From: Gentiana macrophylla
Lineage: Eukaryota > Streptophyta > Magnoliopsida > Gentianales > Gentianaceae
Direction: 5' to 3'
Assembly: GCA_026214975.1 (NCBI GenBank)
Contig: JAOBSW010001150.1
Location: 1-64,000, forward strand
Length of the DNA: 64,000 nt
Under the pieces are notes generated by a model. That model searched no databases. It saw nothing but the letters and a program-made list of their open reading frames with translations, and was not told the origin of the DNA. This document shows, piece after piece, positions 43,201 to 56,017 of this stretch (position 1 is its first letter; every line of letters starts with the position of its first letter). Made by a program: the position numbers and the translations under genes.

Positions 43201-43739
43201 CTGCTACCAAGTCTGGCCTGACCACGTATGGTAAGAAATGTAAATATTCCAAGGATAAGAATCCCAAACCCAAAAATGTTAATCATTCAAGTGGATACTT
43301 ATCTCGTGGGGAAAGGTAGACTATTTCCCATCGATGATGATTGGAATATTCTCGCATTTACTATTAAAAACAGTAAGTATAACCATGCCGCTAGTGGTAA
43401 AACCTATGCAATGGAATCAAGGGATCTCAGAGGACTTTATACAAGGCCTCAAAGAGAGACTCCACTCCATATTATAGGGTCGATTCTAACAGACAAAGAC
43501 ACCTATGGTTATGCAAATGTTTCTAACAACAAGAATCACTTCAAACAAAGATTATAAACCAAAAGGCCGTAAAACATATGTGATTCCTACACAACCCATC
43601 GTTAGAACTTATGGATGTGTGGAATACATGTATGAACCAAAGTATGAACCAAAGTATGACACATTCAGAGAAGACCTTATGGAGACATGCCAAGGGTCAT
43701 GCTTACCATCGACCATTATGGACCCAAACAGTTTGGGTA

Positions 43740-44290
43740 CCTAAAATGCATTAACTTTGTTTTGTAGTGGTGTCCGGTACTTTGACAAAGGGATGTTCCG
43801 CACACATGACAAAGAATAAGCATCGCTTATCAAACTTTGTGGCAAAAGATGGTCCAAGGGTGAATTTTGGCAACAAAAATACACCCGATATACAAGAGGA
43901 TATGGCACACTTATCGTAAATGGACTCACAATCAAGAATGTTGCATATGTGGAAGGATCGACTACAACTTGTCGAGTTAATCGACAATTTCGTGATATGG
44001 GATACAAGGTCACTTTTGACAAAGACAAATCGCATTGTCATTAGTGAAAGAGGTGATCAAGTTGTACTTGCCGGGTAGAAGACAAATGTAACATGTATGT
44101 TGTGGATTGGCTCATCGCAGCCTAAACTCGCCGATAGTGCATACCAAGTCCGAACTAAATTGGTTATGGCACAAGAAGTTGAATCACTTAAACTTTGATG
44201 ATATTAATCGCTTGGTGAAGAAGAAATCGTGGTTGGTTTACCCGAGATCACATTCAAAAAGGATGCTATATGTGATGCTTGTCGCCAGGT
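43740..44290 (+). pseudogene. Protease and pre-integrase region of the SIRE-like element
   Basis: Around 43775-43815 a frame reads SGTLTKGCSAHMTKNKHRL, in which CSAHMT is the remainder of the Copia retropepsin site (normally D-S-G-C-S-x-H-M-T). LNWLWHKKLNHLNFDDINRL (44155-44215) is the pre-integrase zinc-binding segment with its two His residues. Frameshifts leave no intact product. Confidence 0.7.
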
Positions 44291-44930
44291 AAACAGATAA
44301 AGTCAAGTTTCAAATCAAAGACCAAACAATCAACTAATAGAGTGTTGAGCCGATGCATATGGATCTTTTGGACCAATAACTCCAACAAGTGTAACAGAAA
44401 GAAGTATACCCTAGTGGTTGTGGATGATTATTCTAGATACACTTGGGTGATATTCATGAACAAGAAAAGTGAAACACTTCAAAGCATGCCTAATCTTTTG
44501 AAGAGATTACAAAATGAGAAAAGTTTAACAGCTTATAAAGATAAGATCGATCGTGGTATCGAATTTCTCAACAAAGTTATAAGAGAATATTGTGAATGTA
44601 ATGGTGTACTACATCAACTTGTTGTCGCCGGGTACACCACAAAGAAATGGGGTTGTCGAAAGAAGAAACAGAACCTTAAAGGAAGCAGAAGAACAATGAT
44701 TTGTGAGGCATTGCTACCGAAAAGATATTGGGTCAAGCAAGAATACAAGATGCTATACACAAAACAGTAACATCAAGAAACAAGAAGTCGCCAAGACACC
44801 TTATGAGATTTGGAATGGAAGGATACCTAACATATCCTATTTTCATCCATTTGGAAGCAAATGTTTTATTCTAAATCATAAAGTTCATTTGAAAACATTC
44901 CAACCAAAATCGATGAAGTAATTTTCTTGG
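44291..44930 (+). pseudogene. Integrase core of the SIRE-like element
   Basis: HMDLL-like text near 44352 in a shifted frame is followed by LVVVDDYSRYTWVIFMNKKS, DRGIEFLNKVIREYCECNGV and a broken segment around the Glu (VVERRNRTLKEA in another frame, about 44655). The Asp of VVDDYSRYTWV and of DRG are conserved. Frame changes coincide with CGCC-type text, for example 'gtcgccggg' at 44625. Confidence 0.75.
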
Positions 44931-45409
44931 GATATTCTTCGGGCCAAACAGAGCATTCTGTGGTAATCGAACAAAAGGTCACTAAAACATGAAGAAACAA
45001 TCCATGTTGTGTTTGATGAACCTAAGTTTACCGGTATGGAAGATGAAGATTGTGGAACTCGCCGAGAATCAACAAGTCACCGATCCAGATTGTGTTGAAG
45101 TTTTGGAAAGATTCAATGACTTGAAAGTTTCGACATCGCCTCATTAACACCCCGCTAATAATGTTATCGATGCAACAATCGGCAGCTTCAAGGATCTCAC
45201 GACTTCAGTAGAAGAAACTACAAAGCAGACTTATCAAGATGATGTTCCCGAAAATCAAAATAACCAAAATCCACAATGAAATGAATCACCCGCCGAACAA
45301 GTTATTGGCAATGTACAAAGAAGGTGTGAGGACTAAGACAACTGAAGCTATGTTTACTTGTTTTCTATCTCAAATGGAACCTAAAGTTGTTGAAGAAGCA
45401 ATTTCAGAT

Positions 45410-46100
45410 CCAGATTGATAATTGCTATGCAAGAAGAATTAAATGAATTTGAAAGAAATCAAGTTTGGACACTAGTTGAAAGGCCAAGTCATGCAAATAT
45501 CATTGGTACTAAGTGGGTATACGTAAATAAACTTGATGAATCAGGTACCATTGTGAGAAATAAGGCCGACTAGTTGCAAAAGGCTATTCTCAAGGTATGA
45601 ATAGATTTTGATGAAACTTATGCACCTGCTGCAAGATTGAAGCTATCGATTATTCTTGGCACATGCCGCATATAAGAACTTCAAAGTATATCAAATGGAT
45701 GTCAAGAGTGCATTTTTGAATGGTATCCTAGATGAGGAAGTGTATGTTCAAAGAACCTCCTCGGATTTGAAGTTAAAGATCAAGAAGATAAAGTGTATAG
45801 ACTCAACAAAGCACTTTATGGATTAAAACAAGCACCAAGAGCTTGGTATGAGACTCTATCTCAATTCTTGGTGGACAATGGTTTTACAAAAGGCACCATT
45901 GACAAGACACTTTTCGTAATCATGAAGGGGACAAAGACTCGCCGGTACAAATTTATGTGGATGACATAATTTTTGGTTCAAAATGATTTACTTTGTGAAA
46001 AGTTTGCAAATCTAATGAAGAGTAAATTCCAAATGAGTATGATGGGAGAAATGAATTACTTTTGGGATTGCAAGTTAAACAAATGAAAGATGGAATCTTC
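45410..46100 (+). pseudogene. pol: Reverse transcriptase of the SIRE-like element
   Basis: ELNEFERNQVWTLVERPS, NIIGTKWVYVNKLDESGTIV, then VYQMDVKSAFLNGILDEEVY, KALYGLKQAPRAWYETLSQF and a broken YVDDIIF (about 45955) follow one another in changing frames. They are typical of Copia RT. The catalytic Asp pair is present at 45959-45964. Confidence 0.82.
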
Positions 46101-46860
46101 ATTCATCAAACCAAGTATACCAAGGAGTTGTCAAGAAGTTTGGTATGGAAAATAGCACTAAGAATTCAACTCCTATGAGTACAAACATCGATTGATGAAG
46201 ATAAAGAAGGCAAAGATGTTGATCGACATTATATGTATGATGATAGGCAATCATTGCAGACTGATCGCCAAACAGACCGATATATCCTTTGATGTAGGTG
46301 TTTGTGCAAGATTTCAATCAAAACCTAAAGAAAGTCATTTAGGTGCGCTAAGAGAGTTCTCAAGTATCTCAAAGAGACTTTGGGAGTAGTGGATATGGTA
46401 TTCCAAGGAAGGAAGCTTCAAAGTTATATCCTACTCAGATTTCGATTATGCCGATGCAAGATTGATAGAAAAAGCACAACAGAACTCCGCCGCTTAATGG
46501 GAAATAGACTCGGTCTCCTGGTTTAGCAAGAAACAGAATTTATTTCAACTTCCACTCGCAAGTCGAATACATTGTCGCCGGAAGTTGTCAGGCACAAGTA
46601 CTATGGCTAAGACAACAATTAAGGGATTATGGAATTGAAGAAAAGGAAATTCCAATTATGTGTGATAACACAAGTGCAATTGCAATCACGTAAAATCCTG
46701 CTTTTGCACTCAAGAACCAAACACATTGATGTGAGGCATCATTTTATAAGAGATCATGTTGAAAAGAAAGATGTGGTGGTTCTATACATCCCCATCAAGA
46801 TCAACTTGTCGATATTTTCACTAAGCCACTTGATAGTGAAAGATTTGCCAAATTAAGGAT
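46101..46860 (+). pseudogene. RNase H domain of the SIRE-like element
   Basis: GLLVWYSKEGSFKVI-like and DYADARLIEKAQQN-like text near 46390-46490 is followed by SWFSKKQNLFQLPL, then RTKHIDVRHHFIRDHVEKKD (46700-46770). This is the usual Copia RNase H order. All are in different frames. Confidence 0.7.
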
Positions 46861-49800
46861 CGAACTTTGAATATTAAAGGTTGATCGATATTCAAGAATG
46901 TAATCGAATTCACCAAGCGGGATTAGTCTTTGCTATGTTGGGTGAGCTCACTTAGCAGATTAGTCATTGGTATCAACAATTCCATGTACTTATGTTTGGA
47001 CAATTGAGCAAATGAGGTTGCCAAGGGATTGGTCTTTGTCATGTTGGGTGAGCTCACTTGATGATCACCATTGGTATTAAACTTCATCTTGTATTATCAA
47101 TTGAACAAAACAAGAAGAAAACAAGGATCAACAGAGTACTTTTTTGTCAACAGCATTGGTCTACTTATCGCCAGATCGCCGAGCCCACCCTCGCCGAGGA
47201 TTACCTCGCCGAGGGAACGTTACTCACCAAAGTAATTAAAGTCAAAAAGCATATTGGCGGATATTTATTTTATCCATTATTACCACAAACCAAACCATCC
47301 AACGGTTACAAACATTATGGAGGAGTAATGGGCCACGTGTCAAGACATCATTTATTCAGATTTAATCGTGGTTACCTCAATGTACGGCAATGACAGCTTT
47401 CAACCACTCACCGCCTATATAATCGATCGTTATATAAATAGATCGCCACTTGCAAATCGCTTATCATCGCAATCGCTTACATCGTGGTGAACACAGATTT
47501 GAGATTCAATCTTCTTCATCTCTTCTTTCTCATTAAAATGGCGGAAAAGTTGATGTACAAATTGAATCAAGCCAAAGTGTCGAGGTTTTGTTGAAGATGC
47601 AAACAGAATCGAGTTGGCCATCAATATAGGTCAAGAATAAGGAGGTTTGCGTGCTTGGAGAATAAACTCAATATCGATTAGAAACAATCTCATACACCAA
47701 TGTTATTGATTTTCGAAGAACATGATCGTGGAAGAAGGAATCAAGCATTCAAAACCATCGTGAATGCCGAGGAGCTTGTAATCTCCTCCGCCTCGAGAGA
47801 AGTGTTTGGTTTTGAAGAAGTTGTAGATGGTCCCGCTAATCTCAAGCAATGGGATTGAACAAGATGGCATTTGTGGATCGACAAGACAAATCAAGACACA
47901 AAATCAGTTCCTGGCATCAATCGCAGCATATTTGGCCCGAGTACAACTCGCCGAGCAAATCGATTGCAAAGAACATACCGGGTTGGTTGGCAGATGGATA
48001 CTCTATCCGACCCAAGATAGAGTTGATGATGATCATTTGCAGGAGTTTGAAGTTTGATTGGTCTGGTTATTTCATTTTTTATATGAAGAAAGTTGCCAAG
48101 GAAGAGAAAGCAGTGGAAAAGGAAATCAAAGGCCTTACCCTAGGTTTGATGGTCCAAACATCATGAATCATCCTGGAGGTTCCCGATCTTGAACTCGTAA
48201 ACATAAATCACCCGTATACAAGAAGGAGATTGATTATGCAATTCCCGGACTTGATGATGATGAAGAGATTGGCCGGAGAGGCTACCGATGATGATAATGA
48301 TGATGATGATGATGGTGATGCTCGTGGTGAGCAGGTTCAGCAAACTAAGAAGATATCTATTAAACCTGCTGCACCAATGAAAGCTGCTGTTAAGAGAAAG
48401 AGTGGAGATAAAAAGAAAACAACCGAGGCATCAAAACCTCAAAGAAAACAAGGAAGGAAACAAAGACAGATCGTTGAGTCCGCCGAGGGTCAAGTGGAGG
48501 TTATCGACTCCGCTGTGGTCGCAAGAAGAATCATTGTTGAAATTCGACAAAGCAACAAAAAGAAGATAGTAGAAAGAGAAAGTCCACTGATGATGATGAT
48601 GATGATGATGATGAACCCTATCCAAGAGGATGAAAGAGGTTGCCAAAAAGAAAAAGTATGGCAAAGGAAAAGAACTCGAGAATCTTGGAAAACAAAAAGT
48701 CCAAGAAGAGGCATCGCAGAGAAGAGGAAGAAGAGGTCGTTGAGGCCGAGCCCCTAACTATCATTCCACCAGCTTGTAATCGTGATTCTCACCAAGAGGT
48801 TATCAAATCCCATCGGAAGTGAACAAAGTTGTTGTTGAGCAACTGTTGAAGAATCACAAAGAATCACTGTACTGCAGCCTCGCCAGAGAAAATATTATTG
48901 GTGAATCCATCAAGCCGCACAAAGTTGTTGTTGAGCAACTGTTGAAGATATACAGCAGCTTCATCAACTCGAGCTCGCCAGTAGTATCAATCAAGAACCA
49001 CAAAGAATTCATCGAATCCGCTGTGGTAGTTGAAGAGGTGATTGAAGATTTGGTTGAAGACCCCGCAAGTTTGGCAATAGTTCGTGGGGAAGAGGTGGCC
49101 GCTAACCCCGCCGATGAGCATGTAAGTCGTGGGAACCAAGTGTGATATGATGGATGGAAGTAGTAGGTACAAATATACAATCACAAAGAACTCGACTTTC
49201 AAACAGAGAAGAGACGATCCGCTTTTTCAAACTTTGATCAACAAGCTACCTGAAGAGATCTTTCATGCCCTTTGAAAGGCAATGTGAAAGAGAGGAAGAA
49301 AATCAAGAATATGTGGATCCCAAACTTCAAGAAATTGTCGATTATTTTCAATGGAAGTTTGGTTTCTACAAGAGACAAAAGCCAGATGACCGATTTTGAG
49401 GAATGGGCTTTTAACAAGTTGGGAGAGAGAACTTGTCGGATCTGTTGATACCACCCCGCCGCAATCCAATCGATGGATCTATTTGATGAGCAAAATGTAT
49501 GATGGGTATTAAGTTTAGTGGATCCAAGAGATGGAGATGATGATTCTTCCTCATCATCCGACTCTGCAGAGGAGATTTCCTCCGACCAGGAGGAACCAGT
49601 GGGACCGCATTGATAAATGAACCTCCCGCACAAATACCATCGATATCGTAAGTCTGGCCGAGGGCCAAGAGATCGAGAAATGGATGAGGATCTACAGGAT
49701 CTCACCATGGATGATCTTGAAGCACCGATCAATGAAGGAATCACTTTGAGGCCGGGTAGGTCGGGCCGATGAACCAAGTACATTTCATGTTGCAGAGCCT

Positions 49801-51654
49801 GGCCGCACAAAATGAAGATGAACAGAGTGAGGATTTGGATGGAGAAACAAGCATCGATTTTAATGAACCTAGTGCCACCGTAAGAGTCCATTGAATATCA
49901 AGATGGATTTGACATTGAAGGCACTTTACTAAAATCGCCATCATCCCGCACAAGATTGGTCATGCAGAAGGTTTTCAAGTGGATAATGAGGCTATATTCA
50001 ATCCACAGAGAATCGAAGAGGAGGTACAGTTGTCGATACAAACAAAGACTCGCACAAAGGTTGAACAGAGGTACAAAGGCCGAGTCTCAAACAAAGACTG
50101 ACACAAAGTTGGAACAAACTTTGGGTTTGGAGGAAACCCCGTTATTGATGAGGTCCGCCAGAAGTGGAGACTCGCTGAGCCAAGGCCATCAGAGGAAGGA
50201 TAGTCGCAAGTCGCCATGTTAATCAAGAAGAACAAATTACTGGACTATGACTACAAGTGATGAAGAATTTCAAATTTTTGAGAAGAAGAAGTTGCCGAGG
50301 AACCCGCACAAGATCCGGTTATGGAAGACATTCTTGGTGCAATGGTAGAGGAAGGACTCCCTCGCCGGGAGAGATATGAGTAAAGCAATGGTCATCGCAG
50401 ACAACAGCACAATATAGAGTTGAGGAGCTCACGATGGACCTATCGCTAGTAGAATGACCAAAGGAGTGCCGCTGAAGTTTTCAATGAGTTAAGAATCGTA
50501 AGAAATGATATGCAACAGCTTAAGAACTCAATCGACAGCAAGAACAGAGATTTGAAGAACTAATGAAGATGGTAAATGATAAATGCATAATCCATCGATA
50601 CAGCTTGCTTCAAATTTTGCATCCACTCAAAATGCTATGAATGACTTGATACTAGATGTCGTGGGTATCAAGGTTGGAAATATCGCCAAAGACAAGTTTC
50701 TAAAAGACCAACTTATTTCTATCCATGAGAAACTTGACAAGCTTGTCGATACACCTAAACTCGCTGAGCCTCATCGTTGTCGCAGACAACAACCTCGCTA
50801 TGCCCGATCCCAAACTTACCGAAAGGATCAACAGACCGGAGGAGACATTGCAATCCAGATCACCGCCATTGATACTAGAATCGAACCATGGAAGGTCAAT
50901 TGCATAGAGTGATTGTATCACAGTGAGGGTATTCATGGCCTCATATCCCGCTTTGTTGATGATGTCACTAAGGGGAAGAGGGCCAATCACCGCAAAGAAA
51001 GGAGGTCGCAAGACTCTTTGCATGTAAGAGATGGATTGATGATACCAATGCTTTCGTGAGACTCGCACCGGCAGAGTTCAACTCATCGATGATCTCCTCG
51101 TCACAATACAAGAAAGAGTATTATAACAGAGGAGACCTTATCATGACATGGGATTTCATGAAGGTCTAAACTCTTTCTTGGGATTGAAATTTTGGGAAGC
51201 AAGAGTCAAAGCTTTAAGGGCAACTTACAGAGAGAGGCAGAGGTGGAAGAAGGCAGAGGTGATAAGAGTATTGCCTATCACAAGAGCAAAAGACTCACTT
51301 AATGAATTCAAGGATCTTTATATGAGGTTTGGATTCAGAGTGAATGACATCAATCTTGTCCCCGCTCAAGCATGGAACTGGTGGAAACAAGTCAATTTAT
51401 ATTGATTTTACACTAATTGAGAATGAATGGATGAGTCAAATGATAGAAGAGATCGAGCCTATCAAGAGCAAGTCGAGAAGGCTAGACAAGAAAGAGAGAA
51501 GAGACAATAGATCAAAGATACTTATTATTCTTTATCCTTGTCGATCTAGTTTGTAATAATCTGAACAATGTTTATAATGAGAATTGACTCGAATTTGTTC
51601 TGCTTTTGTGTTTTATCTTTTGCTTTGTCGATTAGGTGAGGTAGTGGCATCATC
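46861..51654 (+). pseudogene. Post-pol region (ORF3 / 'env-like') of the SIRE-like element
   Basis: 4.8 kb between RNase H and the polypurine tract, coding in broken frames. An ATG at 47538 gives MAEKLMYKLNQAKVS. ASREVFGFEEVVDGPANLKQ (about 47790) and ICRSLKFDWSGYFIFYMKKV with AKEEKAVEKE (about 48035) match what I recall of uncharacterised SIRE/Maximus ORF3 proteins. A charged, low-complexity part follows: Asp-rich at 48280, Lys/Arg-rich at 48360-48460, Glu/Val-rich at 49020. A coiled-coil-like C-terminus has NIAKDKFLKDQLISIHEKLD (50670) and GLKFWEARVKALRATY (51180). No signal peptide or membrane span is evident, so an envelope function is not supported. Confidence 0.55.
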
Positions 51655-51671
51655 ACCAAAAAAGGGGAAAT
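51655..51671 (+). other. Polypurine tract before LTR B
   Basis: AAAAAAGGGGAAAT precedes LTR B, within 'ggcatcatcacc' context shared with 54377-54401. Confidence 0.85.
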
Positions 51672-53390
51672 TGTTGGACTTATTTCTTAGTTTTGATGAT
51701 GAGTGCCATACTAGCCGTTATAGTGCAAAGGCAAAAAGATGTCTAGATAAAATGTATAGGTTTATTAGAGTTTGATTCATAAATAGGTTTGATCAAACAA
51801 GCATCAGAAAGGGTCAGCCGATTGATATCGCAGATCGGTCCAGGCCAAGTAGGGTAGATAGGTCAAGAGACCGGTCAGAACTCCGCCAAGACTAAAGATC
51901 AAGGCCGAGGGTTCAAACTCAAGAAATGAAGGCTAAGGGATCAAACTTAGTATTTAAAGTCAAGGATATGGAATCGTAATTTAGGCAAGTCCGTGATGAC
52001 CTAAACTCGATTACATATGCCTTGTGTGTAAGATCTAAGTTCCATAAGTTGGATGATGTTTGGAACTTGGTTATAATTAAAATGATGTAATCTAACTTCA
52101 CAAATAAAAGTTAGATAAAAGTAATCACCGCATTATATTTTTATATATGTAAATATGATGATCAACAGATCGATTGGTACTCAAACAGACTCATGAACTC
52201 GCCGATATATTACCTCGATTAATTCAAGATTATTTGAAGATTACATGGATAAGGACAGCCAACTACCGACTTATCAAGAAAATCAAAGGTCGAGATTAAA
52301 AAGACGCTGGGATGATCCATATTTTTATCCATTGATACAAGTCAAAGGGTGGACAGATCGATCACAAAAAGGAATTTCGATGTTGTTACCCTATGAATAG
52401 TGATGCATCGTTATCGATGGGACAAAAACAAGGAACGGTCACATTTGAATTTCAAATGCAAGTCACATGCATTCCTACCTATAAATAGAAGACTTTCAAC
52501 TCAAGAAAAGATGATGAATTTTGGGATAAACTTTAAGTGACAATATCGAAATAAAAACACCCCGCCGAACTTATCGAGCTTAAGGTCGCCGATCTAGTTA
52601 TTTTCTTCAAGTGCATTCTGTGTTCAAGCTACATCAAGCATACACACTTGAAGACCGCAAGTCGCTGATTACATCATCCTAATCAAGCCGCCGCGAATCG
52701 AATCATTTATTTGATTCATTCTTTATTTTATAAAGAACTCGCCAAGACAAGAAGCATCCGTTAGTGTGAAAGATCGTTGTTTGTGGTGGAGCCGGTGAAG
52801 AGGCAATCCTACCCTTCAAGGACCAAGGAAGACTCAGAGCAAAGAATCCTACCTGCTCCCTGGCCAGCTTAGAAGCCATAGTCATTGGTGAAGGACAAAC
52901 AACTTAGGAATCTTTGTAAAAGCTACATCAAAGATCTCTAGTGAATTTCCTCCAACATCACAGAGAAGAGTGGACTCACAGGATTACATCACCCGGAACC
53001 ACTATAAAATTGGGCTATTTACTTTTTCATTTACTTTCTCGCACTTAGTTTATTTCACTCATCAACCTATCGAATCTAGCAATCAAATCACACACTTGCA
53101 CTAATGAGTATCTAATACTTAGTATCATATTTAACAACAAGTATTAAGGCTTAATTTTGATATTATTAACTATCGCACAAATTCAGCTCATCAAGTCAAC
53201 TATCAAGATCATCGCTTATTGTTAGAAAGTTTTATGTTAAGTTTAAGTCACAAAGCCTTTCAGATGAATCAAGCAAGTATCGACTATGACTTCATGATGA
53301 GTAATTTGTTAACTCCAAAGTTTTAAGTGTTAAGTTTATTCACCCGCCCCCTCTAAACTTAACCAAAGCCTTTTCGAGGCCGGACCAACA
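51672..53390 (+). repeat. LTR B of the SIRE-like cluster
   Basis: About 1,719 bp from TGTTGGACTT to GGACCAACA. Closest to LTR A by eye. It is followed not by a primer site or host DNA but by 3'-internal sequence of another copy. Confidence 0.88.
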
Positions 53391-54401
53391 GAAGGGGGAA
53401 ACAAGGTTGGAAATATCGCAAAAGAGAAGTTTCAAAGACCAATTCATTTCCATCCATTAGAAACTTGACAACCTTGTCGACACACCTAAGCCTGGCCGAG
53501 GTCATGGGAACATCTCAACTCGCTGGATTGGATCATAAGGTTACCGAGAGGATCAATCATCGAAATGTACTTTGCAAACCAGATTATCAGAGTTGACACT
53601 CAGAATCGAGATTATGGAAGGGCAATCGATAACGGGTTATTTCACAGAGATTGTTCATGGCCTATTGTCCCGCTTTGTTAATGATGTCACTAAGGGGGAA
53701 GATGGCCAACAAACCGCAAAGAAAAGAGGTCGTAAGACTTTTTGCATGTAAGAGATGGCAAGATGATACTATCAAAGCCAGCAACCCGCACCGGGCGATT
53801 GCAACTTCATCGATGATCTTTTAGACAATACAAGAAAGAGTATTACAATAGAGGAAACTTTATCAAAACAAAGGATTTCATGAAGGTCTCAACTCTTTCT
53901 TGGGATTGAAATTTTGGGAGGCAAAGATTAAAGCCTTAAGGGCAAGCAAACAGAGGTGGAAGAGGTGGAAGAAGTGGCAGAGGTGATAGGAACTTGCCTA
54001 TCACAAAAGCAAAGGATTCACTTGAACAGCTTTAAGGAACTATACATGAAGTTTGGATTCACAAAGTGAATCGATTAATCTTATCTCGCTCAAGCATGGA
54101 ACTGGTGGAAACAAGTCAACCCTACATTGATTTTACAATCGATTGAAAATGAATGGATGAGGATATGATAGAAGAGATCGTGGCCTACCAAGAACAAGTG
54201 GAGAAGGCCTGCACAAGAGAGAGAAAGAAGACAAAGAGATCAAAGATACTTTAATCGCATTATGTTTTTGCCGATTCTAGATCAGAATATCTTTGAACAA
54301 ATGATTTTAATGAAAGATGAATATTTGTTCTGTTTTTGTTTTTATCTTTTTGCTTTGCTGTTAGGTGAGGGTAGTGGCATCATCACCAAAAAGGGGGAAA
54401 T
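53391..54401 (+). mobile_element. Internal fragment of a second SIRE-like copy
   Basis: Homologous to 50663-51671 (the 'aaggttggaaatatcgc' text at 53403 matches 50671 and the order is kept to the polypurine tract at 54388-54401). Its first ten bases, GAAGGGGGAA, resemble the polypurine tract itself, which suggests a recombination junction. Confidence 0.8.
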
Positions 54402-56017
54402 TGTTGAACTCATTTCTATGTTTTGATGATGAGTGCCAAACTAGCTGTTATAGTGCAAAGGAAAAAAGATGTCTAGATCAAATGTAAAGGTTTATTAGAG
54501 TTTGATTCATGAATAGGTTTGATCAAACAAGCACTGTAATGGCTAGCTGATTTGTTTCAGCAGACTGGTCTAGCTCAAGAGAGGGTAGATAGGTCAAAGA
54601 GACTAGTCTCGGAACTCGCCAAGATCAAGATCAAGGCCGAGGGTTCAAACTCGCCATGTATAGGCTAAGGGATCAAACTTAGTAATTTAAGTCAAGGATA
54701 TGAGATCAGAATTTAGGCAAGTCTGTGATGACCTAAACTGATCACATATACCTTGTGTAGAAGGTCTAAGTTCCATAAGTTAGATGATGTTTGGAACTTG
54801 GTTATAATTAAAAAGGTGTAATATAACTTCACAAATAAAAGAGCAGACTGATAGGTATCTCAGCAGACTGATGAACCTGCTGATAATATACCTCGATTAA
54901 TTCAAGATTATTGGAAGATTACATGGATAAGGACATCCAACTACCTCTGACTTATCAAGTAAATCAAAGGCTGAGATTAAAAGAACGCTGGGATGATTCA
55001 TATTTTTATCCAATGGATACAAGTCAAAGTGGTGGATGTGATCGCATCACAAAAGGAATTTGACAAAGTGTCACCCTATGAATAGTGATGTAATGCAAAT
55101 CGATGGGACAAAAACAAGGAACGGTTACATTTGAATTTCAAATACAAGTCACATGCATTCTTGCCTATAAATAGAGGACTTTCAACTCAGACACAAGATG
55201 ATGAAAATTAACAAACTTTGAAGAAATATTATCGAAATAAAAACACCTCACAAACCCATCGAACTTAAAGCTACCGATCCAGAGAAATTCTTCAAGTGTT
55301 TTTACATTCAAGCTACATCAAGCATACACACTTGAAGACTGCAAGATACTAATTATTTCATCCTAATCAAGTTGCTGCAACTGAATCATTTACTTGATTC
55401 AATATTTATTTTATAAAGAACTCAAGACAAAGTGAAAGATCGTTGTTTGTGGTGGAGGTGAAGAGGCAATCCTACCCTTCAAGGACCAAAGGAAGACTCA
55501 GAGCAAAGAATCCTACCTGCTCCAGCCAGCTTGTGAAGCCATAGTTATTGGTGAAGGACAAGCAACTTAGGAATCTTTGTAACAGCTACATCAAAGATCT
55601 CTAGTGAATTTCCTCCAACATCACAGAGAAGAGTGGACTGACAGATTACACCACCGGAACCACTATAAATCGCTTACTTACTTTCAAAGATTTACTTTCT
55701 GCACTTAGTTTATTTTACACATCAACTTATCGAATCTAGCAATCGAAATCACACACATACACTAATGAGTATCTAATACTTAGTATCATATTTAACAACA
55801 AGTATTAAGGCTTAATTTTGATATTATTTCGCCGCACAAATTCAAAGAATCCTCAAATATCAAGAGACTAATCGCTTATCAAGAAAGTTATCAAGTCTCA
55901 AAGCAGACTCAAGTATCGCAGTCAAGTTGCGTAACTTGTTAACTCCAATAAGTTTTAAGTGTTAAGTTTATTCACCCCCCCTCTAAACTTAACCAAAGCC
56001 TTTTCAAGGGACCAACA
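54402..56017 (+). repeat. LTR C of the SIRE-like cluster
   Basis: About 1,616 bp from TGTTGAACTC to GGACCAACA, with a ~100-bp gap relative to LTR A and more divergence. It reads 'ctg' at many places where A and B read 'cgcc' or 'tcg'. Confidence 0.85.

Noticed and set aside
48230..49202. Several overlapping charged ORFs on both strands
   Set aside because: Low-complexity frames in the post-pol region; treated as one decayed region rather than as separate genes.
46861..51654. True retroviral-type envelope gene
   Set aside because: No signal peptide, membrane span or surface-subunit pattern is visible in any frame.
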